Translations under genes and position numbers: made by a program
Notes under the pieces: model-generated
Databases searched by the model: none
What the model was told of the DNA's origin: nothing
What the model saw: the letters and a program-made list of their open reading frames with translations, nothing else
NCBI GenBank assembly: GCA_026874595.1
Contig: CM049314.1
Span: 50,759,812 to 50,823,811 of the forward strand
Length of the DNA stretch: 64,000 bases
Direction: 5' to 3'
Source of the DNA: Sipunculus nudus
Taxonomy: Eukaryota; Annelida; Sipuncula; Golfingiida; Sipunculidae
Part shown: positions 31,652 to 41,017 of the stretch, piece after piece
How the letters are laid out: the number at the start of each line of letters is the position of its first letter
Position numbering within the stretch: the first letter of the stretch is position 1

Positions 31652-32470
31652 CTAAAACGCATAGCCCAAACTCATCTGCACCCAGTCTTCACCCTGTGTG
31701 TAACGGGCTTCCATAAGCCCTTTTATGACAGGAGCAAACCCATACTTCTCAGGATGGGTGTACACATCTTTCATGATAATGTTAAACATAGCACCGAAAC
31801 CAGCAGTCGTTTGTTTGGGAAGATAAAACGTCTTCTCCTCTTGCCTCCTCTCGAATGCTGGGAAATAGGTACTTATCACATCACCTCCCGTTGTGATACG
31901 TAATTTTAAATAATACGAAGACCCACCCGTCAACAGTTTCATGGGGCCCATAAACTGAGCCAACTCCACCCGTCTCTGTGGCAGAGACACCAGCTTCGTG
32001 AACATTTCTTTGAAATCAATAATGATGGGCGGGATACAGTAACATGTGACATCGATGAACTTGCCGGCTAACACCCATCGGATCCGCAGCTGGTTTGTGT
32101 ATTCTACGGCATCAGAATGGAGACCTGACTTGGCGGCCATGTCAAAATACCTCGTCAAATCCGTGATCATGCTTTGCCGTCCTGTCACCTCGAAAGTATG
32201 GGTGCTCGATTTAGGGCTGGTCAGGGCACCTTCTGGCGGTTCCCAGAGGTAAAAAATGTCGAAGGTTATCGGGATGATTAGCTGTGGCACTTGCCTCGGA
32301 ATGTACAGTTTCACCAATGCGATCTCCCATCTTTTCTCCGAATGTAAATGGATGGGTTGCCTCAGACTGACTTTAAATTCTGCTGCTGTGTTGTTTGGGT
32401 GCTGTCCTTTATTGGCGTTAGAAGGGATGACCAGAAGGTGCTCGTCCTCCTCCCCTTCTGCAGAGAGCAT
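31652..32470 (-). CDS. Penton-like minor capsid protein (272 aa, intact)
   Basis: One of the few uninterrupted genes, from ATG 32470. The N-terminus EHLLVIPSNANKGQHPNNTA followed by SLRQPIHLHSEKRWEIALVK is the classic start of the 'LPSN...PNNT...WEVAL' proteins. These sit beside capsid genes in invertebrate Polintons. Later beta-rich segments include YYLKLRITTGGDVIS. No membrane segment or catalytic motif is seen. Probably a vertex (penton) component by family association. Its start overlaps the stop of the upstream membrane-protein gene by one base (TAATG), which suggests coupled translation or alternative splicing. Confidence 0.7.
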   Translation of the reverse strand: MLSAEGEEDEHLLVIPSNANKGQHPNNTAAEFKVSLRQPIHLHSEKRWEIALVKLYIPRQVPQLIIPITFDIFYLWEPPEGALTSPKSSTHTFEVTGRQSMITDLTRYFDMAAKSGLHSDAVEYTNQLRIRWVLAGKFIDVTCYCIPPIIIDFKEMFTKLVSLPQRRVELAQFMGPMKLLTGGSSYYLKLRITTGGDVISTYFPAFERRQEEKTFYLPKQTTAGFGAMFNIIMKDVYTHPEKYGFAPVIKGLMEARYTQGEDWVQMSLGYAF

Positions 32471-32718
32471 TACGGCTTTCGGTCTTTACGGATCTTAGGT
32501 GTCGGGAACAATACGCCCAAACACGTAAACAGTAATGATATCCAGATATCGCGACCTTCGCGCTGAATACCGTCTAGAGACAAGTTCACCACTGACGCTA
32601 CCACGACAAAGGTGATCACGAAAATTGTACAGCAAAACATCGCAAACGAACGCCGGTTCATCTGCTGTGCAAAGCTGGCCCGACTGGTCGTTTCCGTTTC
32701 AGATTCACGTGACAACAT
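32470..32718 (-). CDS. Small membrane protein (82 aa)
   Basis: Starts at ATG 32718 (MLSRESETETTSRASFAQ). The N-terminus is hydrophilic and Ser/Thr/Glu-rich. A strong transmembrane helix follows (FAMFCCTIFVITFVVVASVV). A second hydrophobic stretch (IWISLLFTCLGVLF) lies before a basic end (PKIRKDRKP). The topology would be two helices in a hairpin. Stop and downstream start overlap as TAATG. No homologue is recognised. Small membrane proteins are found in several Polinton-like viruses, where an entry or membrane-bound stage is possible. That is inference only. Confidence 0.6.
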   Translation of the reverse strand: MLSRESETETTSRASFAQQMNRRSFAMFCCTIFVITFVVVASVVNLSLDGIQREGRDIWISLLFTCLGVLFPTPKIRKDRKP

Positions 32719-33179
32719 TTTTGCTTCAGAGAGTATCTAATGAGAATATATACATTTGGGAACTAAAATTGTCCATCTACCGCCCCACCGCAGCCTGTAA
32801 ACCTTTGGTGGCGCCGTTAGACGCGGCCCCACCGGCAGCTCCCACCCTTCCATGCCTTTCTCTTGCGTTTCGCCATGTGCACTTTGCAATCGCTACACAC
32901 CAAAAACACGACAAAACAAAAAAATAACATTTGACCCTTTTATTGTATAATCAACCGGCAGAGTATTCATTATGTGGAGGGGGAGAGGGTAAAATTAAAA
33001 AAAATAGCCAAACAGCACCTGTTTGAATACACGCTTGTTAACACCTCTCAATTGCCAACACAGTTCCCGGTTCCCTGCCACCTGCTTCTCTCACATCTTC
33101 CGGGGGATCACGACAGCAACAGTGGAAAAATCCCAGCTTTCGGTTCACTTTACCCCACGTGAAACTACCGCTCTGAATC
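32719..33179. other. Interval without a recognised gene
   Basis: Minus-strand frames include a short basic ATG-initiated start (MAKRKRKAWKGG, ~32875), but it ends within ~20 codons. Poly-A/T runs at ~32910-32925 and ~32990-33005 look like 3' end material. Nothing firm is seen. Confidence 0.35.
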
Positions 33180-33278
33180 TTATCTTTCAGGATCAGACAC
33201 CCCAACAAATGTGAGGTAGAGAGGCGCCACGGCCAGAAATATCAATCCATCTGCAACGGCTAGGAACGTAATGGACAT
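33180..33278 (-). CDS. 32-residue single-pass membrane microprotein
   Basis: On the minus strand ATG 33276-33278 opens a frame of 32 codons ending TAA at 33180-33182. Nearly all of it is one hydrophobic helix (FLAVADGLIFLAVAPLYLTF) followed by a short polar end (VSDPER). A clean TATATAAA box (33321-33328, minus strand) is 43 nt upstream of the ATG. Its own promoter-like element, the uninterrupted helix and the tight fit between neighbours support a real gene. The length is below usual cut-offs. Function is unknown. Confidence 0.5.
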   Translation of the reverse strand: MSITFLAVADGLIFLAVAPLYLTFVGVSDPER

Positions 33279-33320
33279 GTCTCTAGCACTGGTCACAAAA
33301 CGATACAGCTGAAGCGTCTC

Positions 33321-33328
33321 TTTATATA
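33321..33328 (-). promoter_or_regulatory. TATA box for the microprotein gene
   Basis: TATATAAA on the minus strand, inside the 3' end region of the 33336-33782 gene and 43 nt before ATG 33278. Confidence 0.5.
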
Positions 33329-33335
33329 CCCTCTC

Positions 33336-33782
33336 TCAAAACAGATGCGTGTGCTTGCCCACGTCATCACGCTTAAACATTTCACCAGCTGTGTTGATTC
33401 CACTTCCTAAACCACTGAACAGCTCGAGTGCGGCGGGTGTAGCAGGTCGGTCACCTGGTCTGGCCTCGAACGTGGACACACTACCCGTGTACTCACGGTT
33501 TGCGTTCTGCACGGCTTGTGGGGAGCCGGGCTTCCTAGCCACCACATCTTTCCCTTGACAACACCTACAGGTGAAAAAACCGCAGTCGGTGCGCACCTGA
33601 CATGACTCGTCATGGTTCTTCACCCCGGCGTCATTACCAGCGACACCAAATGTAGGACCCATGTTGAACCCTTTCGAATAACCACCCCTTCTCATGTTCT
33701 CCATGGGTATAGACGTAGGCGGAGGAAGTAGGGGAAGCATTTCATTGTTATACTGATTCATGTTAGGTGTTGCCGGAAGCAT
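33336..33782 (-). CDS. Unknown 148-aa Polinton protein
   Basis: Uninterrupted from ATG 33782 (MLPATPNMNQYNNEMLP). The N-terminus is Asn/Pro/Met-rich, a Gly-rich middle (RRGGYSKGFNMGPTFGV) follows, then a Cys cluster (CGFFTCRCCQG) and a polar, probably disordered tail (ALELFSGLGSGINTAGEMF). A minus-strand TATA-type box (CTATAAAAG, ~33823-33831) is ~45 nt upstream. The start codon lies inside the end of the upstream gene (stop at 33763-33765), overlapping by ~20 nt in another frame. No family is recognised. The Cys cluster may bind zinc. Confidence 0.55.
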   Translation of the reverse strand: MLPATPNMNQYNNEMLPLLPPPTSIPMENMRRGGYSKGFNMGPTFGVAGNDAGVKNHDESCQVRTDCGFFTCRCCQGKDVVARKPGSPQAVQNANREYTGSVSTFEARPGDRPATPAALELFSGLGSGINTAGEMFKRDDVGKHTHLF

Positions 33783-34421
33783 AACCGCTGATGATATGGT
33801 GCACCGGCAGTTTCACTATCTCTTTTATAGCGTTCTCGCGCCGCCTCCTGTGTTTCCGACCCCCTCGTTTACGCCTGCGCCGTGACCTTTCAACCACGGG
33901 CACGGGTTCGCCGGTGGTTATGGTGGGGGTACGGTTGGTGGCGATGGTGTCAGAGTCAGCTCACCAACTTCCTTCACAGGTGAAGGTAAACAAATCTGTA
34001 AGGGTAGCGGAACGGTAGTAACAAGAGACCGACATTTCGGGCTGCTGGGTGGGGTCAGCAACAGTAAATCTTCATCCAGCTGACTCAGATCTCCTGGGCG
34101 ACATTCGAGTTCCCTCTCTGTTAAAACACTAGAAGCCCAGGCCGCCTCGTCAGCCTCGAATTTTCCCACAAAATCATAACTCTTACGAGCACAAGTGCAA
34201 CAATGACATTTACATCACGCCACTTTGGGTGACCCGCACTTTTCACACGATGGTTTCTTGATGGGACCCAGGTCCACAGAACGACGCGAACAGTCGCAAC
34301 AATGGCCCCGACAAGTAACATACAACAGTAACTCACATTGTTCACACTGAACCAAGTTCAGCGGAACTAAAGGGTTCCGCCCAGAACAGGGCCGGTACAC
34401 CTCGTCCTCTTCAAAACACAT
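33763..34421 (-). pseudogene. Cys-rich / acidic / Arg-rich putative regulator
   Basis: ATG 34421 opens MCFEEDEVYRPCSG. It is followed by paired cysteines (CEQCELL, CRGHCCDCSR, CEKCGSPK) that look like zinc-binding. A frame change near 34205 leads to CHCCTCARK, an acidic and Ser/Pro-rich part (LSQLDEDLLLLTPPSSP), and after a second change near 33925 an Arg-rich segment (RSRRRRKRGGRKHRRRR, probable NLS) ending at 33763. Zinc-binding head, acidic/Leu patch and nuclear signal resemble a viral transcription or cell-cycle regulator in plan. No homology is recognised and no exact LxCxE motif is present. It overlaps the next gene. Confidence 0.5.
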
Positions 34422-34509
34422 ACTGTTATTTTACGTGGATCGTATGCTCAAGCAATTCACACAACCAAACGTCATTGTAGCAGAAATGAGAGTGCCACCC
34501 CTTCTTCCA

Positions 34510-35050
34510 AAACCTTATCCAGGAAGGATGGTCGATGTCACTCGGCGGGTCGAGAACAGGGTTGCAGGTTCCACCGAGTGGTCACGTTCGTAGAGTTGAC
34601 TGTCGTAGTCTCGATGGGTGATAGAGACGTAGCGCTGTCGCTTCTCCCCGGGCAGATATTCCACCACGTACATTAAAAAAAACTTATGAATTGCGTTCAG
34701 CCACCACGGCTGGGTGGTCGTAACACTCGGGTCGGACCGCCCCGCTGTAGTAGGAACAGAGGTAAAAAAAAAAAACCCAGGTAGATGTAATGCCAGTGGA
34801 CACCTGGCAACCCGTGGGGCCCACCGAAAAGCCGGACATGAAAGGGACAGGCCGGCTCGTCCACCCTTCGGCAATGGGGTGTGACGTCACTGGGGTCAAA
34901 CCAAGCTTGGTAGCATTCACAATTGTTGGGTGAAAGGTGGAATCTTCTCCGACTTGGGCCGTATACTCCCGACACGACTAGATGCATGTCACGATCACCA
35001 ACAGTGGTAAAGGTAAGTCCATTTCTCGGTTCACACACTGATGCCACCAT
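34510..35050 (-). pseudogene. Unknown Polinton gene near the right TIR
   Basis: From ATG 35050 (MVASVCEPRNGLTFTTVGD) through a Cys/His-rich part (CECYQAWFDPSDVTPHCRR). It reaches an 11-A/T run at ~34767-34777 where the frame changes. It continues with YYSGAVRPECYDHPAVVAE, an apparent stop, and YVVEYLPGEKRQRYVSITHR to ~34510. About 180 residues in total. The minus-strand TATA-rich sequence at 35075-35090 could be its promoter. No family is recognised. Scattered Cys/His may bind metal. Being the first gene inside the right TIR, it would be the one driven most directly by TIR elements. Confidence 0.45.
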
Positions 35051-35094
35051 AAATCTTCCCTCAGCTAAATACTGTTATATATATACTACACGCA

Positions 35095-35367
35095 ACTGGT
35101 CCTTACTTTGGACTTTGGACCCCAAACCATAAAAACCAATCGCTGGGAGTTAATGAGTTTACCACTTACCCAAGCATCCCGCTTGAATCTCCACCAGCAA
35201 TGCCGTCCCAGTTTCTCACCCCGACCGATATATCGACCTTGCTTAAATAGACAGTGTCTGATCTTAATAGCTTTCCCATCTGGAATCATTAATACATATC
35301 TCTGTCACTAGGTTACCATGCCTTTTCATGATCCCATGCTTTTCTAACTCTACCCATCATTTTAATT
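35095..35367. other. Spacer before the right TIR
   Basis: Only short, overlapping frames without motifs; no supported gene. Confidence 0.4.
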
Positions 35368-35374
35368 CCACCCT

Positions 35375-35412
<38 letters not shown>

Positions 35413-35668
35413 CTGGGCCTGCTTGGCCAGTGTGACTCATATACGGACCAAACTGCGTGATACAATCCCTTCTAGGGCACGGCCTTGACCTTGGGCGGGC
35501 TCTTTATATATACACCCTCTCGTGACCCCCGACCTTGACCTTGGTCAGGCTTTCTCTATATACCCCCTCGTTACTCACCACCTGTTCGTACTCTATGACC
35601 CCAGACCTTGACCTTGGTCGGTTTCCCTGCAACTTTTTTGCTCCCCATTCAACTATAATATAACTACT
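35368..35668 (-). repeat. Polinton right TIR
   Basis: Reverse complement matches the two parts of the left TIR, including the (AC)n stretch (35376-35411). It has one unit fewer than the left. The terminal sequence read inward is AGTAGTTATATTATAG. Confidence 0.93.
35486..35617 (-). promoter_or_regulatory. Right TIR: three CCAAGGTCA sites and a TATA box
   Basis: TGACCTTGG at 35486-35494, 35536-35544 and 35609-35617, with an inward TATATAAAG (rc) near 35499-35508. Arrangement mirrors the left TIR. Confidence 0.4.
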
Positions 35669-35674
35669 ACCGTA
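35669..35674. repeat. Polinton target-site duplication, right
   Basis: ACCGTA, identical to 10334-10339. Confidence 0.92.
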
Positions 35675-36629
35675 AACCCAGCACATGTTATCTTTATTCT
35701 GTGAACTTTCAACCTTAACCAAAATATGATTATATGAATGTGATATGTTATATGAATGTGTAATTTAACAAATAATGAATTTCATATGTGTACAGGTCTT
35801 CACAATTTACTCACATACAATGCATACAACTTAATTAAGACGCTGAGACTTCAGAGAGCCAGCCGACCGCAAGATCGCGGTACCGCACGTTCTGACAAAC
35901 ACTCCCTGGTGCCACACGCCCGAGAAGCCATTAAGGGTGGTTTTTCTAGAAAACCCCTTGTGTGGGGTATCTTAGAAGACTTTGACTACTTTGGTGATTG
36001 TACGCATCTGATCATAAGCGGAGGCCGCTTTCAGAAACCCCTTTAATTTGTGTGTTGAAACAATTCTCCCGTATAAACAAAAATCGCTCTGCCAAAAAAA
36101 ATTTCGTGTTCTGTGCAGAACAATATCTTCATGGCCAATTAGAAAAAATATCTGTACATTTCTCTTTTTCGAAAAGACCAGGTTACATATTATCCGATAA
36201 ACCAAAGGTGGCTTGACTAGTGTATACGTTCAGAATCATTCAGTTCGACGATTGCCTGATTACGAACCCGATCAGTGCTCATCCTGGTACGCGGGTACCA
36301 GAGGGGGGGGGGGGGGTATAAGTTGAGTACATTTTACACTCAGCAACCACGGGTTAGAACCACGCCGCTATTGGCTGAAAAGGGAGACACCAATGACGGA
36401 GTGGGGAGATCCTGCTTGTCGAGTCGAAGGCTTGTACCTGTCATACACTATTATCGCTGGAGTAGTGTTATGAAAGCGAAACCATCCTGGCGTGAATAAT
36501 AATAATAATAATAATCATATCAATAATAAATACAAAATAAATAAATACATAAAAAAGATATTTAAATGGAAAATTTAGAATTTTTGACAAAGAAATATTG
36601 TAGGGGGCCTATAAATACCCGCTGTTTCC
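35675..36629. other. Flanking DNA, no gene recognised
   Basis: Contains several short inverted repeats (AAGCGG-AGG-CCGCTT near 36018; ACCCCTTGTGTGGGGT near 35955), a G-run at ~36303-36316 and an (AAT)n tract near 36497-36515. No open frame has a motif. Confidence 0.4.
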
Positions 36630-38445
36630 CCCTCAGATATTATATATACATGTGTGGTTCTCCTCTCAGATAATATCATATCTATGCGTGGTTCTGCTCT
36701 CAGATAATATCATATTTATGCGTGGTTCACCTTTCATATACCATATATGTGTGGTTTTCCTCTCAAATATCATATATAAGTAATAAGTGTGGTTCTCCTT
36801 TTAAATATGATAAAAATGCGTGGTTCTTCTCGTAGACATCACATATGTGCGGTTCTCCTCTAAGATATCATATCTGCGTGGTTCTCCTCTTAGATATCAT
36901 ATATATGCGTTGTTCTGCTCTCAGATATCATATATATGCGTGGTTCTGCTCTAAGATAACATATATATGCGTGGTTCTCCTCTAAGATATAAAATATATG
37001 CGTGCTTCTCCTCTTAGATATCATATATAAGCGTGGTTCTGCTCTCAGATATCATATATATGAGTGGTTCTGCTCTAAGATATCATATATATGCGTGGTT
37101 CTCCTCTAAGATATATATATGCGTGGTTCTGCTCTCAGATATAATATATATGCGTGGTTCTCCTCTTAAATATCATATATATGCGTTGTTCTGCTTTCAG
37201 ATATCATATATATGCGTTGTTCTGCTCTCAGATATCATATAAATACGTGGTTCTGCACTAAGATATCATATATATGCGTGGTTCTCCTCTTAAATATCAT
37301 ATATATATGTGTTGTTCTGCTCTCAGGTATCATTAATATGCGTTGTTCTCTTCTAAGATATCATATATATGCGTGGTTCTGCTCTCAGTCAGATATCATA
37401 TATATGCGTGGTTCTCCTCTAAAATATCAAATATATGCGTGGTTCTGCTCTCACATATCATAAATAAGCGTGGTTCTGCTCTCAGATATCATATATAAGC
37501 GTGGTTCTCCTCTAAGATATCAAATATATGCGTGGTTCTCCTCTCTGATATCATATATATATATATGTGTTTCTCCTCTATGATATCAAATATATGCGTG
37601 GTTCTGCTCTAAGATATCATATATATGCGTGGTTCTCCTCTTAGATACCATATATATGCGTTGTTCTGCTCTCAGATATCATATATATGCGTTGTTCTGC
37701 TCTCAGATATCATATATATGCGTGGTTCTGCTCTAAGATATCATATATATGCGTGGTTCTCCTCTAAGATATCAAATATATGCGTGGTTCTGCTCTCAGA
37801 TATCATATATATGCGTTGTTCTGCTCTAAGATATCATATATATGCGTGCTTCTCCTCTAAGATATCAAATATATGCGTGGTTCTCCTCTCTCATATCATA
37901 TATATGTGTGGTTCTCCTCTATGATATCAAATATGTGCGTGGTTCTGCTCTAAGATATCATATATATGCATGGTTCTCCTCTAAGATATCATATATATGC
38001 GTGGTTCTGCTCTCAGATATCATATATATGCGCTGTTCTGCTCTTAGATATCATATATATGCGTTGTTCTGCTCTCAGATATCATATATATGCGTTGTTC
38101 TGCACTCAGATATCATATATATGCGTTGTTCTGCTCTAAGATATCATATATATGCGTGGTTCTCCTCTAAGATATCAAATATATGCGTGGTTCATATATA
38201 AGCGTGGTTCTGCTCTCAGATATCATATATAAGCATGGTTCTACTCTTAGATATCATATATATGCGTTGTTCTACTCTCAGATATCTTATATATGCGTGG
38301 TTCTGCTCTAAGATATCAAATATATGCGTGGTTCTCCTCTTAGATATCATATATAAGCGTGGTTCTCCTCTCGTATATCGTGTATAAGCATGGTTCTTCT
38401 CTTAGATATCATATATATTCGTGGTTCTACAATCAAGATAGTGGT

Positions 38446-38490
38446 TCCACGAGCACATGTGTCGATTTAGAGAAGAACAACGGATACGTT
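38446..38490. repeat. Head-to-head switch point of the satellite
   Basis: About 45 bp of non-satellite sequence separates plus-oriented from minus-oriented units. The array therefore reads as a very large imperfect inverted repeat around this point. Confidence 0.75.
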
Positions 38491-38912
38491 TAATATCTGA
38501 GTGAATATATATGATATATAAGAGTAGAACCACGTTTATATATGATATCTGGCAGGAGAACCACGCTTACAGAAGATATCTAAGAGGAGAATCACACATA
38601 TATATGTTATTTAAGAGGAGAACCATGCTTATATATGCTATCTAAGAGGAGAACCACACATTTATATGATATCTGAGAGGAGAACCACACGTATATGATA
38701 TTTGAGAGGGGCACCACACATATATATGATATATGAGAGGAGAACCCCACATATATATGATATCTGAGAGGAGAACCCCGCATATATGATATCTCAGAGG
38801 AGAACCACACATATATATGATATCTAAGAGGAGAACCACGCATATATATGAAATCTGAGAGGAAAACCACGCATATATATGATATGTGTGAGTAGAACCA
38901 CGCATTTATATG

Positions 38913-41017
38913 GGTAATCGTGCAAAGTAACGGACCTATATTTCTCTCTCTCACAAATAAGTGTGACCACATTATATTAAAATTCTTTTTGCATGATAAA
39001 GTTGACGATCCGGAGCATGATATAATGATATCATATTTTTGTATGTTATTTATATATTTATTTTGCTACAAAATGTCGAAAAAGAGTAGTTTGCTGAAAA
39101 TACTCAAAATGACGTCGTGTCAAAGACGTTCTGAGCCGACGTCATGATACCACAGTAATATACATATAAACCATGTTAAACATTTAGATGATGTCTTATA
39201 AAAATTACAGTCAATATATAATATTATGCATATATGTTTATACTTTTTTACCCTTATTTATCCAAATATCACTTGATGTACGTTTAAGTTGACGACGCCC
39301 TGCCGCCAGAACGTAAACAAGTGTCGAGTGTCATGTGACAAGTCATGCACTTAAAATCAAGAGAGACACGGGAGAAACACGTTCGTCCGCATTATGTTAC
39401 ACTAATGTTATATTTTGTTATACTAACATAATAATATCCTTATTTTTAATAAAATGATTATAAAGTGTGACAACGTTTATTGGTTTTTATTAATGACATT
39501 TTTAAGGTGTGATCTCTTTTATTAATGGTGTGACCACATATAGTAGATGGAAATAGTAAAAAAAAAATGATGTGTGACCACATTTAAATATACTCTTACA
39601 TCATCATATCCCTTATTTCTTTCTATATTTAATCCTAAGCGACTATATTTTTTATCAATAAAAAATTAGGTGTGACCACCTTTTATTTGACCAGCCATAA
39701 AAGTTTGTATTATATAAATAATATTATAAAATCTGGTCACATATGGTGTGACCACATTTTTTTACCAATACATATTGACAAAAAAAAAATGTCACCACAT
39801 TTCATTTGACCAGCCTAATAAGTTTGTATTATATATATAATATTATAAAATGTGGTCACATATGGTGTGACCACATTTTTTACAATAAATATTGACAAAA
39901 ATAAGGTGTGACCTCATTTTATTTGACCAGCCATATATTTTTGTATTATATATATCATATTAGAAAATATGGTCACATAAGGTGTGATCACATTTTTTAC
40001 CAATAAATATTGACAAAAATAAGGTGTGCCCACATTTTATTTGACCAGCCTATTAAGCTTGTATTTATATATAATATTATAAAATGTGGTCACATAGTGT
40101 GACCATATTTTTTACAATAAATATTAACAAAAATAAGGTGTGACCACATTTCATTTGACAAGCCATATATGTTTGTATTATATATATATAATATTATAAA
40201 ATATGGTCACATATGGCGTGACCACATTTTTTACCAATAAATATTAACAAAAATAAGGTTTGACCACATTTAATTTGACGAGCCATATAAGTTTGCATTA
40301 TATATATGATATTATAAAATGTGGTCACATATGGATGATATGCCCAACATGGTCCCGTGTTTGTCCCGCGTTCTTCTCGATTTTAAGGGCTACCGGTCTG
40401 TTACTCATGGGGAGGGGATGTTCCCATCTTATTGTCCTTACATAAAGTAGGCCTAGTCTAACAGGAAAAAATAAAAAAAATAAGCTAAATGACATGTCTT
40501 AAATGTTGTCTTTATACGCTTTCCACAAAAAAATGACTGTTTATTACACATTAAAATTGACATATAAAACGTACATAGAGACAAAGCTGAATAGAGCAAG
40601 ACTTAACGTGATCAGTCGAATACATTCACAGATGACAGTTGCATGTTTATGTTTTTGGCGGCACGACGTCGTCAACTTAAATCTTGGGAAATATGGATAT
40701 TTAGAGGTCAAATTGTCTCTCTATCTATGCATAAAAAGATATATTTTATCCTTTTGTTTAACATGGTATGCACGTACATTACTGTGGATTCATGACGTCG
40801 GCTGAGAACGTCTTTGACACGACGTTTAGGTATTTTCAGCAAACTACCCTTTTTCGACAGTTTGTAGCAAAATATATTTATATCAAACTTACGAAAATAT
40901 TGTATCATTAGATGCGCCGGATCTTCAACTTTAACATGAAAAAATTTTTTCATTGAAATGTGGTCACACTTTTTTGTGAGACCATGTAAGATGGGTCCGT
41001 TACTTTGCACGATTACC
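38913..41017. mobile_element. 2.1 kb non-autonomous DNA transposon, 8-bp TSD
   Basis: The ends are inverted: GGTAATCGTGCAAAGTAACGG at 38913 (first 20 identical) and its complement ending GATTACC at 41017. Similarity continues inward for ~250 bp, including the TCGAAAAAG/CTTTTTCGA and GACGTC segments. Flanking TTTATATG at 38905-38912 and 41018-41025 is an exact 8-bp target duplication inside a satellite monomer. No transposase is seen. An 8-bp duplication fits hAT, P or Merlin parents. The interior holds a ~118-bp minisatellite. Confidence 0.88.
39660..40335. repeat. ~118-bp minisatellite inside the 2.1 kb element
   Basis: Five to six units, starting points about 118 bp apart (ATGGTGTGACC at ~39744, 39862, 39980 and onward). 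Each contains an inverted TGTGGTCACA...TGTGACCACA dyad and a conserved 'atttgaccagcc' phrase. Confidence 0.8.

Larger units (their letters stand above)
10340..35668. mobile_element. Polinton/Maverick (adintovirus-like) element with nested insertion
   Basis: Both ends start AGTAGTTATAT when read inward. They are flanked by identical 6-bp ACCGTA and followed by matching terminal inverted repeats. Total length is 25.3 kb, or ~23 kb without the nested 2.27 kb element, near the upper part of the Polinton range. Diagnostic genes inside are protein-primed PolB, retroviral-type integrase, packaging ATPase, double jelly-roll-type capsid and penton-like proteins. Plus-strand genes occupy the left half and mostly minus-strand genes the right half. 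Multiple frameshifts and stops break the large genes as written. Family knowledge: such elements are both transposons and endogenised dsDNA viruses. Confidence 0.95.

Noticed and set aside
33763-34421. LxCxE Rb-binding motif in the Cys-rich protein
   Set aside because: Looked for because adintovirus-type regulators can carry it. The local sequences (LVQCEQCE, ELECRP) do not match the pattern.
36630-38445. CRISPR-like regular repeats
   Set aside because: Units are contiguous, diverged and without spacers, in an intron-bearing animal genome; satellite explains them.
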